From NCBI GenBank assembly GCA_911728435.2, contig OU452198.1, positions 9,396,001 to 9,460,000 on the forward strand: a stretch of 64,000 bases of DNA, given 5' to 3'. The DNA comes from Apoderus coryli. Lineage: Eukaryota > Arthropoda > Insecta > Coleoptera > Attelabidae. The notes under the pieces were generated by a model. It saw only the letters and a list, made by a program, of their open reading frames with translations, searched no databases and was not told where the DNA came from. Shown one piece after another: positions 1 to 12,559 of the stretch (the stretch's first letter is position 1; every line of letters starts with the position of its first letter). A program made the position numbers and the translations under genes.

Positions 1-245
1 ACAACAGCAAATGTTCAAAGAGGCCACCGTTAACTTCACCACACGTGTTTATGCGCTTAATCACTAAACTACTTCTAGTGCGTGTACCTTTTGTATGTGA
101 TACGGTTGAAACCCGTTCTCCTTCAGAATCCTCCTTGTTCTGAGATATTCCCAATCTTTTTGCAATCTCCGTAGTACTTATGGAGGGTTCCTCCTCTATT
201 AAATTTAGTACAGCCACTACATGTTCTAAATTATTTTGTCCTCCT
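1..245 (-). pseudogene. Tc1/mariner-type transposase, N-terminal DNA-binding fragment
   Basis: Read on the minus strand, this shows a helix-turn-helix start typical of insect IS630/Tc1-mariner transposases: VVAVLNLIEEEPSISTTEIA then KRLGIS, followed after a frameshift by RRILKENGFQPYHIQKVHA, the usual linker to the catalytic domain. The catalytic DDD part is absent, or lies beyond the window edge. It is a dead fragment of the same broad family as the better-preserved copy at 18656-19736. Family placement is from motif recall, not a search. Confidence 0.6.
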
Positions 246-1640
246 TGTCCACCCGTTTGAGCTTGCAATGTACCACTATCTCATAAACGTTGTACTTACA
301 ACATTTACAAATGTGCGAGGATTAGATTAGGCACGTCCTTCCTATTTGGAAAACGTCTCCGGTATTCCGCTGCCGCCCGATTTGCTCTTTCTTTGCATTT
401 CCCATAGGTATAATATTACCATGTCTGTTAATTCCGCGTTTTTCAATAATTCAAATCAATTTTCAAACATTCACAAAACAATAAAGTAATATAATAATTC
501 AACGTCAAAAACGCGATGACAAATGACAAAAGAAAACATCGCCATATCGATATTATCAAAATATCGATATATCGGAATAAAAAATATCCATAGTCACATC
601 GACAATTTACGCTTCATTATAACAATATATTACCTTAAAATTTAAAGAGTATATTGCCGATGATATCGTTTAGCAGATATATCAAAATATTTGATTGGAT
701 ATACCGCTAGGCTTTGCCAACGATAGCGCCAATGTATCGGATCACACATCGGTATTTATTAACATTAGTGTAGTTTCTAGCTATTGTTGTATTTATATTA
801 AAAATATTACCATTTTATCGGATGAAAATGTACGATATCGATTGTTCAAATTTCAATAACAAACTCGATCGATAATGACAAAACTTGCATAATAATTATT
901 CGTGAATGCAAGCTTGTCAGATTTTGCCAAAAAAAGCCATAGTCAATAGGCGCTAAATATTCTTAATTAGCTCTTGGCTTCCAAATCTGGTGATTCACCA
1001 TTCATCAAATCATTAATATCTACGTTATTTCATAATGTATTCATATTTATAATATTTCCGACAAAATATTTGTTTAGTGTAGGTACGTAGGCAACCCGTT
1101 TTATCATTTTTCCACGATTTTTAATATAATGTTAAAACAAACATAGTTACGTGAGAAATTTCACGTTCCTTTAAAAAAAATTTCAAGTGAGGGCGAGTGG
1201 TAGGTGAGATGCCACATCAGCCAATCTGATCTGAGAAATTTGTGAGGAATTTCTTGCGAACATGGTATACACATGCAAAGCACATGCGGAGGTCAAGGAT
1301 TAAAAGTAGCATAATATGGCTCGATACACAATACACATTAAGTTTGAATAAGTTATTTTTTTACTCAAAATAAAAAGCTTAATATGTGTGTTATAAACTT
1401 GGCAACACGTTAGGCTGTTGGTTGACAGATGACGTCGAAGTTGTCTGCACTCTGCACAATAGATCATGCAGGTGTCCCGGGCGGTTATTAAACTATTAAC
1501 CGATATTTTATTATTTTTGTTTACATTTTCGTCCCGATTGGAAATAAGGATTTAAATAAATTAAAATTAAACAGGCATTTTACATTTTAGTCCCAGATAA
1601 GTAAGTACTAGTTTTACTTATCTGGGGTGTAGTGTGCTAC
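246..1640. other. AT-rich spacer, no gene seen
   Basis: No coding pattern recognised. Around 545-575 there is an ATATCGAT-rich stretch that recurs near 32765-32795, so at least part is dispersed repeat. Confidence 0.5.
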
Positions 1641-1958
1641 CAGCAATGTTTTGTTAGTGTTTGTGTGTTCAAAATGCGAAAATATCGTTTTAGAAGTTTG
1701 CAAAAACGAAGAAATTATCTACAATTTGGAGTATTCCAGATTGATTGTTATTGATCAAGTATTATAAGACAGCGCCGCTACAACTGGCTATCATAGTTGA
1801 ATATTTCGTTAAATTTAAAATAAATCGGCATCAGCGAATATTAAAAAAGTGTGCATTTAGTGTATCTACTTTTTTTTTTGCAAAAACGAAGAAGTAGTAC
1901 AATTCTGCAGTAGTAAAGATGGATTTATTTATCAGGTATTATAATAATTATTTCAAAA
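1641..1958 (+). repeat. Dispersed repeat shared with about 39190-39320
   Basis: The words ATGCGAAAATATC, AGAAGT, TTATTTATCAGGTATT and GTTCATTTT/GGTCATTTT occur here and at 39220-39320 in the same order. Both contain a short frame starting MRKY. The unit lies beside transposase debris in both places and is probably part of a transposon family. No function can be assigned. Confidence 0.5.
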
Positions 1959-2471
1959 ATGGTCATTTTCACCTCTCTACAATTGGCAACGCCGCATATA
2001 GCTGTTCGTAGGTTGGAAGCCATCGTGAAAAATAATTGTTATAGGCGCCGATTTACCAGGCAAAAACGTGGATTTGCCCCATTTTGTAAACATCGAATAA
2101 AAATTCCGAAACAAATTTTTTATGGTTTTTCATGCTTTCCTGAGCATGTGGTTAAAATTTTTGAATCTTCTAAAAACATGTCAGTTTTACATAAAAAGCT
2201 TGTACCCAACGATTGCAATTTGAAACTCGAAAATGGAAACACTTTGCTATCTACAATTTTCGCTAATTTCTCAATAAACCTCATAGTGAAACTTAAAACA
2301 TTTCCCACATTCTATCAATGGAATAATATTTTAAAAATGTCCCTCTACACCTCACACAATTTTAAAATTAAATCCCTGGAAAGTAAAGATGGCGATGCCC
2401 GGTTCTATAAAATGACATTTATTCTCCTACATTTTTGTTGCGTTGATATTCCCAACCATTCGTCATTCTGA
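1959..2471 (+). CDS. Unrecognised 170-codon open frame
   Basis: An ATG-initiated frame runs 170 codons in sequence where stops are otherwise frequent, which is longer than chance would usually give. The product is basic near residues 17-50 (RRLEAIVKNNCYRRRFTRQK) and hydrophobic later; no domain, signal peptide or zinc-finger pattern is recognised. It directly follows a dispersed repeat, so the simplest reading is an eroded mobile-element frame. It could also be an exon of an unknown gene, but no convincing splice sites were seen at its borders. Low confidence that it is expressed. Confidence 0.2.
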   Translation: MVIFTSLQLATPHIAVRRLEAIVKNNCYRRRFTRQKRGFAPFCKHRIKIPKQIFYGFSCFPEHVVKIFESSKNMSVLHKKLVPNDCNLKLENGNTLLSTIFANFSINLIVKLKTFPTFYQWNNILKMSLYTSHNFKIKSLESKDGDARFYKMTFILLHFCCVDIPNHSSF

Positions 2472-3743
2472 ACGTTATTTTTCTTCGTAGTTTTATAACG
2501 TATACCTACATAGTACGTCGGATTCGTGAATACATCTAAAAAAATCGTTGAAAATGGTTTATGAAATTTAAAACCATTTATCTTAGCTATGTTATTAAAT
2601 TTTAGTGCTTGTTTTTGATTTCTAATATGGAATTTTTATTACATGTTGTTTCTATATTTGATTTAGTTGAAACATAATTTATGAGTGTGGTTTTTGTGAA
2701 ACATATGGAATTATATTCATAGTAAACAATTTTAGTGTACATGAAAATGTACAAAACTCACATTGCTTTCTAGAAATCATTCTAAAATTATTATGGCGGA
2801 AAAATTCAAGCATTTTGTTTTTTCATTATAACTTTTTCATATAATGACGGATTTTTGCAATTTTGGTCTTCTATAAAAGAGAAATGATTAGTCTATGAGT
2901 AGATGGCGGACGTAATCAAACGTTGGTAATGTTCAAAAGGTGCTGGAACTTTTTTGGACCATTTTTTTATTAAAAAATTCACATCTCGAATGCTACAATA
3001 AGGATAAAATTAACTTTTTATTGTTATTCGCAATTTTCAAAATGATGTTTTTGAAATGTCATGGATTTAGAGAAATAATACAGCAAACCGGACTTATGTT
3101 TGTCTCTGTACGCGTCGGGGATGTGTTTTTTGGAAAATCCTTTTATACAATGCGGCCCAAAAATAAGTAACGACCACCAACATCATTTTTAGCTGACGAT
3201 ATCATATAATATTACGTAATATAATCTGGATATGGAGGCTATTTTTATGGAATTTTTGTTTCATTTTACCGTAAGTACATACGTGTTTTCTGTCATTATA
3301 CGTATATAATAAGTAGTTTTAAACAAATGTCTGTCTGTCAGTCTGTGTGTCTGTCTGTATCCACGATAACTCAAAAACCACTTACAGCATTTCAACCAAA
3401 TTTGGTACAAAATTACCTCTGGATATGTCTAGGTGCTAATTAGCTTTTAGGAAACATTGAGCGTAGACTAAGGATTTCTAGAAGGGTTCGAAAATTTAAA
3501 AAATTCATGCTTCATATACTTATGCGAAATATTGAATAATTTTTCATTGGTTTAATAAAGTATAACCTAAAGCATTAACCAAAAAATAGATCACATTGGC
3601 GTTCCAAAAGAGTGTAAAAAGGGGTTAAAATCTAAAAAAAAAAACATATTTCCTAAACATAGCAGAAATATTGACTAGATATTTGTAGCTTATTATAACC
3701 TATGAAATCATCATAAAAACCAGGAACCAAACTGATCTGTATA
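2472..3743. other. AT-rich spacer with TGTC microsatellite
   Basis: No gene seen. A degenerate TGTC/TCTG microsatellite lies at 3329-3360, followed by sequence of the kind often found in dispersed insect repeats (ACGATAACTCAAAAACC). Confidence 0.5.
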
Positions 3744-4290
3744 CCGGGTGATTCATTAGGTGTGGTTGCAACAAACGAAAATTGGAGATTCCTCAGAGTA
3801 ATTTAAGCATTTTTTGCCATTGAACCCATGTCCACAAATGCTTTGTTATCGAGATACTGGGTGTCCAAATTTGGTGGTCAAACTAACTTCTTTGTTCATT
3901 TCCCAAAAACTAGCTAACCGATTTTAACAAAATTTTACATGCATTTGAAGACCGATACTAAAATAATCTGCATTATTTTGGCTTTCATTAACTGTTCATT
4001 GCCGTAGATGTATGGGGCATTTGGGTTTTTCAAAAAGAGAAACTTATAAGCTACAACAAAGTTATTTACGTCGATGTTGTAATTTCTACAATTTTTATGG
4101 ATAAACCGATAAATTGCAAGTTAATGGTAGATTGAAATCAAAATAACATTTACCAGAAAACCAAATGAAAAATCAAAGTTTCCTCTTGATAACGAAGCAT
4201 TTGCGGACATGGGTTCAATGGCAAAAAATGCTTGAATTGTTTTTAGGAATCTCCAGTTTTCGTTTGTTGCAACCATAGGGAATCACCCTG
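3744..4290. mobile_element. 547 bp MITE, ~107 bp terminal inverted repeats, TA duplication
   Basis: The left end (CCGGGTGATTCATTAGGTGT...) and the reverse complement of the right end (CAGGGTGATTCCCTATGG...) match for about 107 bp, through GGTTGCAACAAACGAAAA and CATTGAACCCATGTCC. TA dinucleotides flank both ends (3742-3743 and 4291-4292), as expected for Tc1/mariner target duplications. There is no coding capacity, so it is non-autonomous. The few mismatches between arms suggest moderate age. Confidence 0.85.
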
Positions 4291-6068
4291 TATAGAAAAC
4301 TATACATAGCAGAATTTTGAAAATTTGGCAGTGTAAGTTTGTCGACGGGGGCAGATGAGGTAATATACTTATAAGTTATTGACATTTCCAGTTATACCGG
4401 AAGTAGGTGTCAACTTGCTTATTTCAAATGGAATACCGAATATATTATTACAGTTTTCGATTATACGTAAAATTTTAACTAGACTTTGTCCTATAGCTAC
4501 GTCTTTTTATGTCAAAAATGACGTTTGCAGGCTCTAAAATCATTATAAAATTTTCTAATAAAGAAACCTTCATTAATTGATATAGATACTGTTTCTATCT
4601 CAAAAATAGTCATTTTATGAGAAATTTGAACTGTTTTGGTAAATATTAAAACAGGGTGTGCAAAATATCACATCAAACATGAAAATGAGAAAACTGTCAA
4701 AAGTCAATATTTTTAAATAAAAACCCCAATATAGTTTTATCTCATTAAGCAATAAAAATAAGGGTATATTTATATAGGGTTGTATATCTCTAAAATGTTT
4801 AATTTTTTGAAAAAACACCACATGGTGGATATGTAATTCATGATTTTTGCGAAGCGCTTTTGATGATCGATATGATAGCCAACAATGGTTCTTTCCTTTG
4901 GCTAGATTACAAAAATATTACTTTTACACTTAAATATGGAGAGCTATCCATGCCTCGTTGGCAACAGTTTATTTCAACTGGTAACACATATTGTTCAAAT
5001 CGACAACTAAAGAAAATTCCAGTCACAACCTCAACAAAAGAAACAAACTAAAAGAAATTTTCAAATGAAACAGAATACAGTAAGTTTAATTAAACACGGA
5101 ACTTGTCAAGTTATTTATATTTCACCCTGTAATATCAATTATGTCAGTAAACAGGGGAATGTCTATCTCGTTTTTCCATAAATTCAGTAGAAATATATTG
5201 ACAATATTAACCATCATTTACAACAATATCGACATTCGCTTTTTTCCAACATTTCATATATCTCTCTGTTCTGCCAATTATTTTCACATAAAAAGCACTT
5301 TTATGATTTAGGAGCAACAATATTTTTTGGTTCATGATAGGGGCTTCACTTTGCCTTTCTTACTTTATTGCTTCCATGGGAAATTGAGTTTCAACTGCAT
5401 AGTTAGGATTAAAAACGGTAAAATGTATATTCAGGTATGAAAAATAAATTTTCGCCTATATTAACTGGAGAATAGATGAATTACTAAAGAGACTGGTAAT
5501 CAATTATTTATACCCTCTGTCCTAATAATTTCATTTTTGAGACCTCCTATTTTAAAGCTATACAGGACATTATCCGGATTTTTATATTTCATATCCTCAA
5601 AATGCCAGTAAACCTTTACGGAACCTTTCCTTCAAATGATATTTGTTTTTATGGAGTGTTAGTTGGAACTGACCTGTAAAAAATAGAACCCTTGACGTAC
5701 CCTAAAAATACACCACTGCCCATACTTCACAATCTTGATATCGCCGATACTCACTTCCAACCTGTTAAATAAAAACATGGGTTTGTATTGGCTAGAATTT
5801 ACCATTTTACGTCTTCTCGTTTAAGCAATATTCATGCTGACACAAAGCAGCAAGTGAAAGTACTTTTTAGAAAACAAATAAAAAAACAATCGAAATCTGC
5901 ATACAATGGGGTTTTGCTTTCCATATAGAAATTGGCCGGGATACATTTTTCCGGTTCCCATAGAAGTAGCGCTACGTCGCATAGCCTACGCAGAATGCAG
6001 AAATATAACATCACCTAATAAATAAGTATATGTGCTCGTAGTAATTCACATAGCAGATATTTACCGAG
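4291..6068. other. AT-rich spacer, no gene seen
   Basis: Short open frames occur but none resembles a known protein or has convincing splice context. Nothing else was recognised. Confidence 0.4.
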
Positions 6069-6515
6069 TGTAGCATAGCGGGTAGCGTATGGGCTTTGTA
6101 ATTGTACTGAAACGGGTTTTTACGCAGATTTTTCCCGTATATAACACAAATAATCCCTAAATACTTATCAATAACGAAATGTTTAGTATAATGATCATAT
6201 CGCCACCGAGAAGTAAGCTCAATGTTCGGTAAAGACTTGGTCAGGAGCCGGATTTCTTACAATACTATTTTAGAACTGTCAGAGGCTATAGATGGCTAAA
6301 CAACATGCCCCCAGTGTGGTTTTCTTGTCTTGTGTGATGGGGTGGACGCCGCTGATCGCTCACATCCATAAGCCGCTTTAAGAGATTGCATTTGTATATA
6401 ATTGTATATAGCTTGACGTGTTATTTGTGAATATTAATAATGAATAAATTATTTGAATTTGAAATTTTTGCTTTGTAATTGGAAGGTTGTGAGTTCGATG
6501 CTTGCTTTTGCAATT
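6069..6515 (+). repeat. tRNA-derived SINE, split by a later insertion
   Basis: The left part (6069-6104) carries an A-box-like TAGCATAGCGGGTAGCG. The right part (6470-6515) carries a B-box-like GGTTGTGAGTTCGATGC followed by a T-rich tail. Removing the insertion at 6105-6469 and one copy of the duplicated GCTTTGTAATTG restores continuous A-box to B-box spacing. No cloverleaf or intact acceptor stem is visible, so this is a SINE rather than a functional tRNA gene. Confidence 0.65.
6105..6469 (+). mobile_element. LINE 3'-end insertion with 12 bp target-site duplication
   Basis: Flanked by perfect direct copies of GCTTTGTAATTG at 6093-6104 and 6470-6481. The insert ends in the A/T-rich tail GAATTTGAAATTTTT, as in 5'-truncated non-LTR insertions. 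Its middle has a short frame (TTCPQCGFLVLCDG) resembling the C-terminal tail region of a LINE polyprotein. The SINE is therefore older than the LINE event. Confidence 0.8.
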
Positions 6516-6520
6516 TTTTA

Positions 6521-6829
6521 TTTGTTTTATTTATAATTTTTGAACAAAGTAGTTAGGTTGTTGGGTTAGTTTAGGATGTTATAATTATTATTTTTACTTT
6601 TTTATTAATAATTTTAGAATAAAGTATAAGTATAAATAAATTAGTGCACCGCTCCTCTTTGCAATGGTTTACTTCAGAAAATAAGTGCATACTCAACTCA
6701 AAGTTCTAAATAGCAACTTTACATGAAGGCGGTTAAACTAAAACTGTACATATTGTTGTGTATGTGCCTTATATACCCGCCACATCAGTCTGCGTATTAC
6801 TTCTCGATTACTGGTTGATCAGCATAGTC
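6521..6829. other. AT-rich spacer
   Basis: Nothing recognisable apart from homopolymer and TTA-rich runs. Confidence 0.4.
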
Positions 6830-7018
6830 TTGCAGTTATTGGATTATCGAGGGAAGATTGAAGGAAGAAGAGGAATCGGATGGAAAAAAATGGAATGGCT
6901 GCGAAACATCAGGCCGTGGACAGGGATACATGATGTGCAGTCGCTTATACTCACCGCAAAGAAGAGAGAAGAGAGGAGCGATGGAAAATGTTATCGCAAA
7001 CATCCATTAGTGGATTAG
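6830..7018 (+). pseudogene. LINE polyprotein C-terminal fragment
   Basis: The plus frame reads GKIEGRRGIGWKKMEWLRNI then RPWTGIHDVQSLILTAKKRE, matching the conserved end of RTE/CR1-like LINE polyproteins (a G-K-x-E-G-x-R-G-x-G-R stretch, then W-x-x-x-L-R-x-W). No reverse transcriptase part is attached, so it is an isolated 3' fragment. Clade assignment is uncertain. Confidence 0.6.
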
Positions 7019-7189
7019 CACCAGAAGAAGGAAAAGAATAAAAAAAAACGGCGTTCATGGCGCACTCCGCAAAGTGTGTGACGATGGACCTGCAATGTTG
7101 AGAATGGGGCAATTGTGACAGCTTACCCTGTGATATGGAAGTGTGAGGAGAGAACAAGTGCCTCGCATATTATTATCTATTCTTCAATA

Positions 7190-7910
7190 ACATAGGGAAA
7201 AGCATGAAGGAGTACCTACTACCTAAAGTCAGGCCAGAGGATGAATCCTCTGCTACGGCACTCTTGGTAAGCCGTACTGCCTTGATCTCGTTATACGTCG
7301 CACCAGAGGACCTCCATCCCATGCCCTTGAGCGTCGTCTAGGATGCAAACCCACCATCTTACTCACGCATCCATTGACACCTCAGCAACCATTGTAGCTG
7401 TGCTGGAGTCTCCAATCGTCATAGACACTATGCCATTGGGTCGGACTTGAGTTTCTGTCAGAGGTCACCATCAAAAGCCCTGCGGCGATCGGGGAGTCGC
7501 GACGGGAGCAAGACTGTGTGATCTGGAAGCTCCTAGTGACAAACCGGCACATAGGCGGCGAGTGTGTGATGACCGTTCACCTACAGGATTTGGAACTTTG
7601 CTGCTCGTACACTTATGACTGAGCACTCCTTTTTAGGGTCCACTATGTTCACCCCGCATGGGGAGGGGGCTATAAAAGGTGTCCTAAACATAGTCAGTCC
7701 ACCCATCCGCCTGACTGGATATTCGCGTCCAGAAGGAGCACCATTTGCGGTCGAAACAATAATAATACAGGCAAACATTTGAACTTTGCGACATGGAACG
7801 ACCGACGTATAGCAATTATAGCCCGTGAAGTAAAACGACTCAGCAATGACATTGCTGCATTAAGTGAAACCAGAAGATCAGGTGATGATAACTATCTACA
7901 TATATAACTA
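7190..7910 (+). pseudogene. LINE 5' region with start of endonuclease domain
   Basis: This GC-richer block differs sharply from its AT-rich surroundings. Near 7775-7890 the plus frame reads LNFATWNDRRIAIIAREVKR then LSNDIAALSETRRSGD. That is the start of an apurinic-type endonuclease domain as in RTE-like LINEs (usual form G-T-W-N-V-R-T ... D-I-A-A-L-S-E-T-R). Everything after it is lost. The fragment at 26160-27400 could come from the same kind of element but is the reverse transcriptase part. Confidence 0.6.
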
Positions 7911-8640
7911 GATTGAGTACGGGGTTAGTCATGTTAAGGAAGTTTCGCTACACAATAAATCAGAGCAAAAACAGTATACAAACTATTATAAATTACAACA
8001 TGCACCTATCTCATGATCAAATAATGTACGCTTTTGAAGAACATAACATATAGAATGTAATACTATTCCATACAATACGCTGAAATTGCATCTCTAATAA
8101 GTTTCCGGTCCTTTATGAACAAGTTAAACTAATTTTAAATGGGTTATGTATGCAACCGTGTATAAAGCGTCACATCGCATCGTTTTTGGGGGACAATGGA
8201 AGAAGTAGTAGAAGATGGGGGGCCCTGTTCTGGTAATGTATGGAGTCGATAGGTCGACCTTTTCCAAAAGGACTTTACACTTAGTATCAAGCAGTAATGA
8301 ATAGAAGCGATGTTATATAAAACGGGAACTAACTATTTGCTCTTTTCAAGTACAAAAACGTTTTTCGAGTGGTTGGCATGCAAATTGAATAGATTGTAGT
8401 AATTTGCAAGTTTAAATTTTACATACTATGCATATTATTGTAGACAATGCAGCATGTTTTCTTCCAAATTTATAAATAACACGTAACTACTTTTTGTGGA
8501 AATGTCTTACTTACTATTTGGTGAAAATTTACTTGCAAATAATAAGTGGGCATTCACACTGCCTGCTACGCGGTGCGATTCTATACTATTGCATTTTACT
8601 TCCCCGCACAGGGAAAGTATTGTAAACGCGCTAAAAAAAA
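7911..8640. other. Spacer, no gene seen
   Basis: AT-rich with no recognised feature. Confidence 0.4.
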
Positions 8641-9480
8641 TGAGATAAAGACGGATATATCCATTTTGAAGTTCCCTGAGCCGATTAAGACCATTTCCAG
8701 GTAGAAATCTGTCGGTGTGTATGTGGAGTTTGTAGGGGTGAAATTCGCTAGCGCCAAGACTAAGGAAATCGGCTAGTTAAGAGTGAAACAAAGACGGATT
8801 TTCATTCATTTTGATTAATAAAATAATCAGATGGAAAAAGGCGGAATACTTATATGAAAGATTGAAGTTCCGGTGATCTGTGTATGATGTGAATATTCCT
8901 CATAAAACTGTCATTACGCCACCGCTAGACTCAACATCAATCTTTGAGCGGTCATTTTCCTATACGGTTTCAAAATATTACAACGCTCTACCGGAGAATA
9001 TAAAAAGTTTACACAGGGGTTTTCGTTTGAGAGTGCTGTCTGACACGTAATAGAACGAATTAATTTGTAAACATAAGCTACCTATTTAATTTGGCCAGCG
9101 ATGTCAAACAATTTTCAGATAGGTTTAAGCTAAACTATAAGCTAAATTTAGGTTCAGTTAGGAAGCACTGCTTCAACTTTTGTAAAAATGTCTTTTTTTT
9201 ACTAATAAAGTCTTTATTATTATTATTAAAAATCACACAATCATGTCAACATTTAACTGATAACACCACTGAATGGTATTTTCAATCACTATGACACACC
9301 ACAAGAAATTGACAGCGATATTATTATGTACTTAAATATTTTTACAAAAATAAAAATACAGTACTGTGGTTAGAAGCCGAAAACTATAATTATTTTTAGT
9401 CAGGACCTGATTTTTAACCCAAAATGGCAGCGTCATACGTCACAGTTTGAAATTCTTTAGTTCAAAATGCCAACGTGCTG
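8641..9480 (+). repeat. LINE 3' end, copy A of a three-copy family
   Basis: Shares long near-identical stretches with 57165-58035 (same strand) and 20850-21478 (opposite strand). The coding part reads ...VITPPLDSTSIFERSFSYTV then SKYYNALPENIKSL, the usual end of a jockey-like LINE ORF2. A 3' UTR follows with GGCCAGCGATGT, CAGTACTGTGGTTAGAA and AGTCAGGACCTGA. Frameshifts are present. Confidence 0.8.
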
Positions 9481-10939
9481 TGTTATTACTACGTATATGC
9501 GCGTCGTTCAGTCAACTATCGTCGCGTGCGAAAAGTACTACCACAGTTTATATACAGTTACTTCACCTCGTGTCGGCACCTTTGTTATCTCTGTCTTAAA
9601 AGCAATTCGCCGCCGCTTATTGTTATAGTATAGTATCTTATAGTATACAGGGTGAGTCACGAGGAACTGTAAATACTTCTGCCATAAGTAGAGGCACGTT
9701 AGGGGATTATCAAATGACCATTAAAAAATGTCTCCTTGTTTTTATTATTAATATACAGGGTGATATCTTTTCAATGATTTTCAATGATAAAGTCGATTTA
9801 TCTAATTTTTCTATAAAAGTGTGTATTGGTGTCTGGCAACTAACTGACATATTCAGAATTGAAAAAATCCAGGTCCGTCTTCGAGAAAATTTGTGGGACT
9901 GCTTCATATTCAACACTTCACCCTGTATATGATTTTTCAAAAATCTGATACAATTTTTTGAGAGGGCATAAATAGACAGTTAGACCTGGGTATTTGAATT
10001 TTTTGTTACACTCACCTCACATTTCCAATTAAAGATTCATTTTAGAGCCAAATTGAAAATTGGCAATAATGTAATAAGTATCTTACTGTACAATAATGTT
10101 AAGTTAATAAAAAGAAATCTTCAAAATAGACAGAAACGACACACACTGTGCTCCAGTATGGCAAATATCATAATTTGAATTGATTTACAAGGCCGGATTT
10201 AAAAATCTGGCATATCTGGTTCATCCCAATAATTCACCCTGTATGTAACTTTTTCCACCCGTAATAGCCAGAAAACAGATAAAACATGTTTGTAGTAACT
10301 TAGTTTTCTTATTTGTTTGAGGAAAACTCATGTGTCTAATTAGTTTAATCGGAATGAAATCAACAAGCCAGGGAAATGTTTATTCATAAATTAAGAAATA
10401 AAATAAAAAATGATAACCAAACAATAAAACAGTTTTAACAATGTGGAACAAAATAAAAAACATATTAATAAACATTACGATTATAAAAGATGTTCAAAAT
10501 GAAATCCATCTGCCTTAATACACTTTTCTTGACGAATGTTTAAATGTGTAATGAATGAACCTTCTGATTGTCAGTCGGTCATTGCTACGCTACTGCGAAC
10601 CTTTTGTAATTTCGGTGCGCAGCAGCAAGCAAAACAAAAATTCACGGGTGGCAAAACTAAAAGAAAATTTATTTCCTGATCCTTCCTAAATCAGAGATGG
10701 CATTATCTCCTTATATTATCATCGATCCTTTTACTTAATGGCCTAGCTCAATCAGAGATTGGGAGTGGAACAAAACTGCCTGGACGCCACCCGTTTCAAA
10801 AATGCCCCTGTATAAAAGGATCGATCGATAGTACTATAAAGAAAACGGGAACTCACTAAGAGGGAAAGTAAATAACACCGTATCCAAAATGATCCCGAAT
10901 CAGAAATTTATTAATAGAAATTTTAAAGTAATTAAATTG

Positions 10940-11172
10940 AACAATGTGTAAATATAACCTATAAACAATGTGTAAATAAATATAACCTATAATTTTTAGT
11001 AGTAAATATAAACCCTATAATAAATCTTTGTAAATATATAACCTATGATAATGCTTGTGTAAATATATAATCTATAATAATAATTCTTTGTAAATAAATA
11101 TATAACCTATAATATTGCCTTGTAAATATATAAATCTATAATAATAATTTGTAAATATATTATAAACCTTAT
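10940..11172. repeat. Degenerate minisatellite, unit about 35-45 bp
   Basis: The phrase TGTAAATATATAACCTATAATA (with variants TGTAAATAAATATAACCTAT and TGTAAATATATAAATCTATAA) recurs about seven times in tandem with small length differences. It lies inside the 4.2 kb element. Confidence 0.8.
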
Positions 11173-11995
11173 AGCCGACAAACTCAATTGTACTCTACAA
11201 TTAATTAAACATAATATCAACAATACACATTCAAATTTTTGAATTCTTATACTTGGATATGTGTGCGCATGCGTCGTAATCTCTAGCGGAGCTTATGCAC
11301 TCCCTACTATGTGGGCCATCAATTAAGAAGTGCCGATAAATATTAAACTGACAGTTAATCGATTGGTGAGATTAAAAGTGAGGTTATGAAATTATAAAAC
11401 CAAATTGGTAATTAAAAAAAAAAAAACTAATATTGAGTCCAAGAGAGGATGGCGGATTTATTGGAAATGGTTATCTGTATCTGTGCCGCCTTAAACATGC
11501 GCACAGTACTATTTAAATGTATAAAAATCGTGACGCAATTAATCCATATAGTTAGCGCGTATTTTAAACAATTAACATTTACTCAACGTGGTACTGTTAC
11601 CTAGGTATGATCATACAAGGCTCACATCAATATACACAACATAACATATAAACAAATTCCTGAAAGGTAAGTAATACTCCTCTACTAAAAGAAATACCCA
11701 ATATATAATAATAATATTAAAACAATAAATCAAAGCTTATCCACCGTACAGCGGTTCTAGTGATACGCTTGTGTGTTCACAAACAAAGAGAAAATAATAT
11801 GAAAAGCCACCACGGCCAAGTTTAAAGTTATCTCACTAAGTGAACTATTTCAGGTCACTGACAAAAAAAACAACTGTGAAGTTACAGGATAAAGTACTAA
11901 CGTTACTGGTAATATATATGCATTGATTCATAAACAATTACAGCAAAGTGACACTGCATGATGAATGCTGTACCTACTTCACTAAAATACCTGGT

Positions 11996-12277
11996 TTAAG
12001 TTTGATGAAGTTCTACTCGAGTTGGGTACTCACACGCCGCTTGGACGAAGATCGTGTCCAGTCTGTCTTGCACGACACCAACCTTGGATGACCTAACAAT
12101 GCCAGGACCCTGCTCCGATGAATTTGACTGCCTGCACTGTATCAGACACGTGCTGAAATTCGCTTCTACCGACAGTAGCAACTGGGTAATCCTTCGCACA
12201 ACTCGTGCCCCTGACTCAGGGTCTGACAAACGCTTCAGCCGCTCCGCGGTGATGCTGAGGGTGGCTTTTGAGGCCTA
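11996..12277 (-). other. GC-richer unrecognised open block (possible exon)
   Basis: On the minus strand, GATTAG at 12278-12283 is followed by a frame (ASKATLSITAERLKRLSDPE...) open for about 94 codons to a TAA near 11993. The composition is clearly richer in G+C than its surroundings and there is an acceptor-like AG at its start, so it could be a terminal exon or a piece of transposon cargo. The opposite strand is also open. I do not recognise the product. Confidence 0.2.
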
Positions 12278-12559
12278 ATCGAAAACACTATTATAATAGC
12301 CTCATCCGAAATGGTAAGTAATTGAAATTGTTGCACAGAAAATATACTTATTTTGCCTGATTATAGTAAGTGACACTCACCTAAGATGGTAGATGGCCTC
12401 GTGGTGTTTAGGTTAGGAGGGTATATTTGTAAAGCACGTAATTAATATAAATTCAACTTTCAATCCAGCGCTCCGCTGAGGCAAACAACTCTCTTGAGTT
12501 ACAAAACTACAATTTGCTGCCCTTATTTGTTGAAAATATTATACTTCACGAAAATTGGG

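Noticed and set aside
6071..6110. Possible tRNA gene (A-box-like TAGCATAGCGG)
   Set aside because: The B-box lies 370 bases away behind an insertion, and no acceptor stem or anticodon arm can be formed. Treated as a tRNA-derived SINE.
12054..12278. Plus-strand frame opposite the 11996-12277 minus frame
   Set aside because: Both strands are open because of GC-rich composition. The minus strand has the better splice-like border, but neither is recognised, so no gene is claimed.
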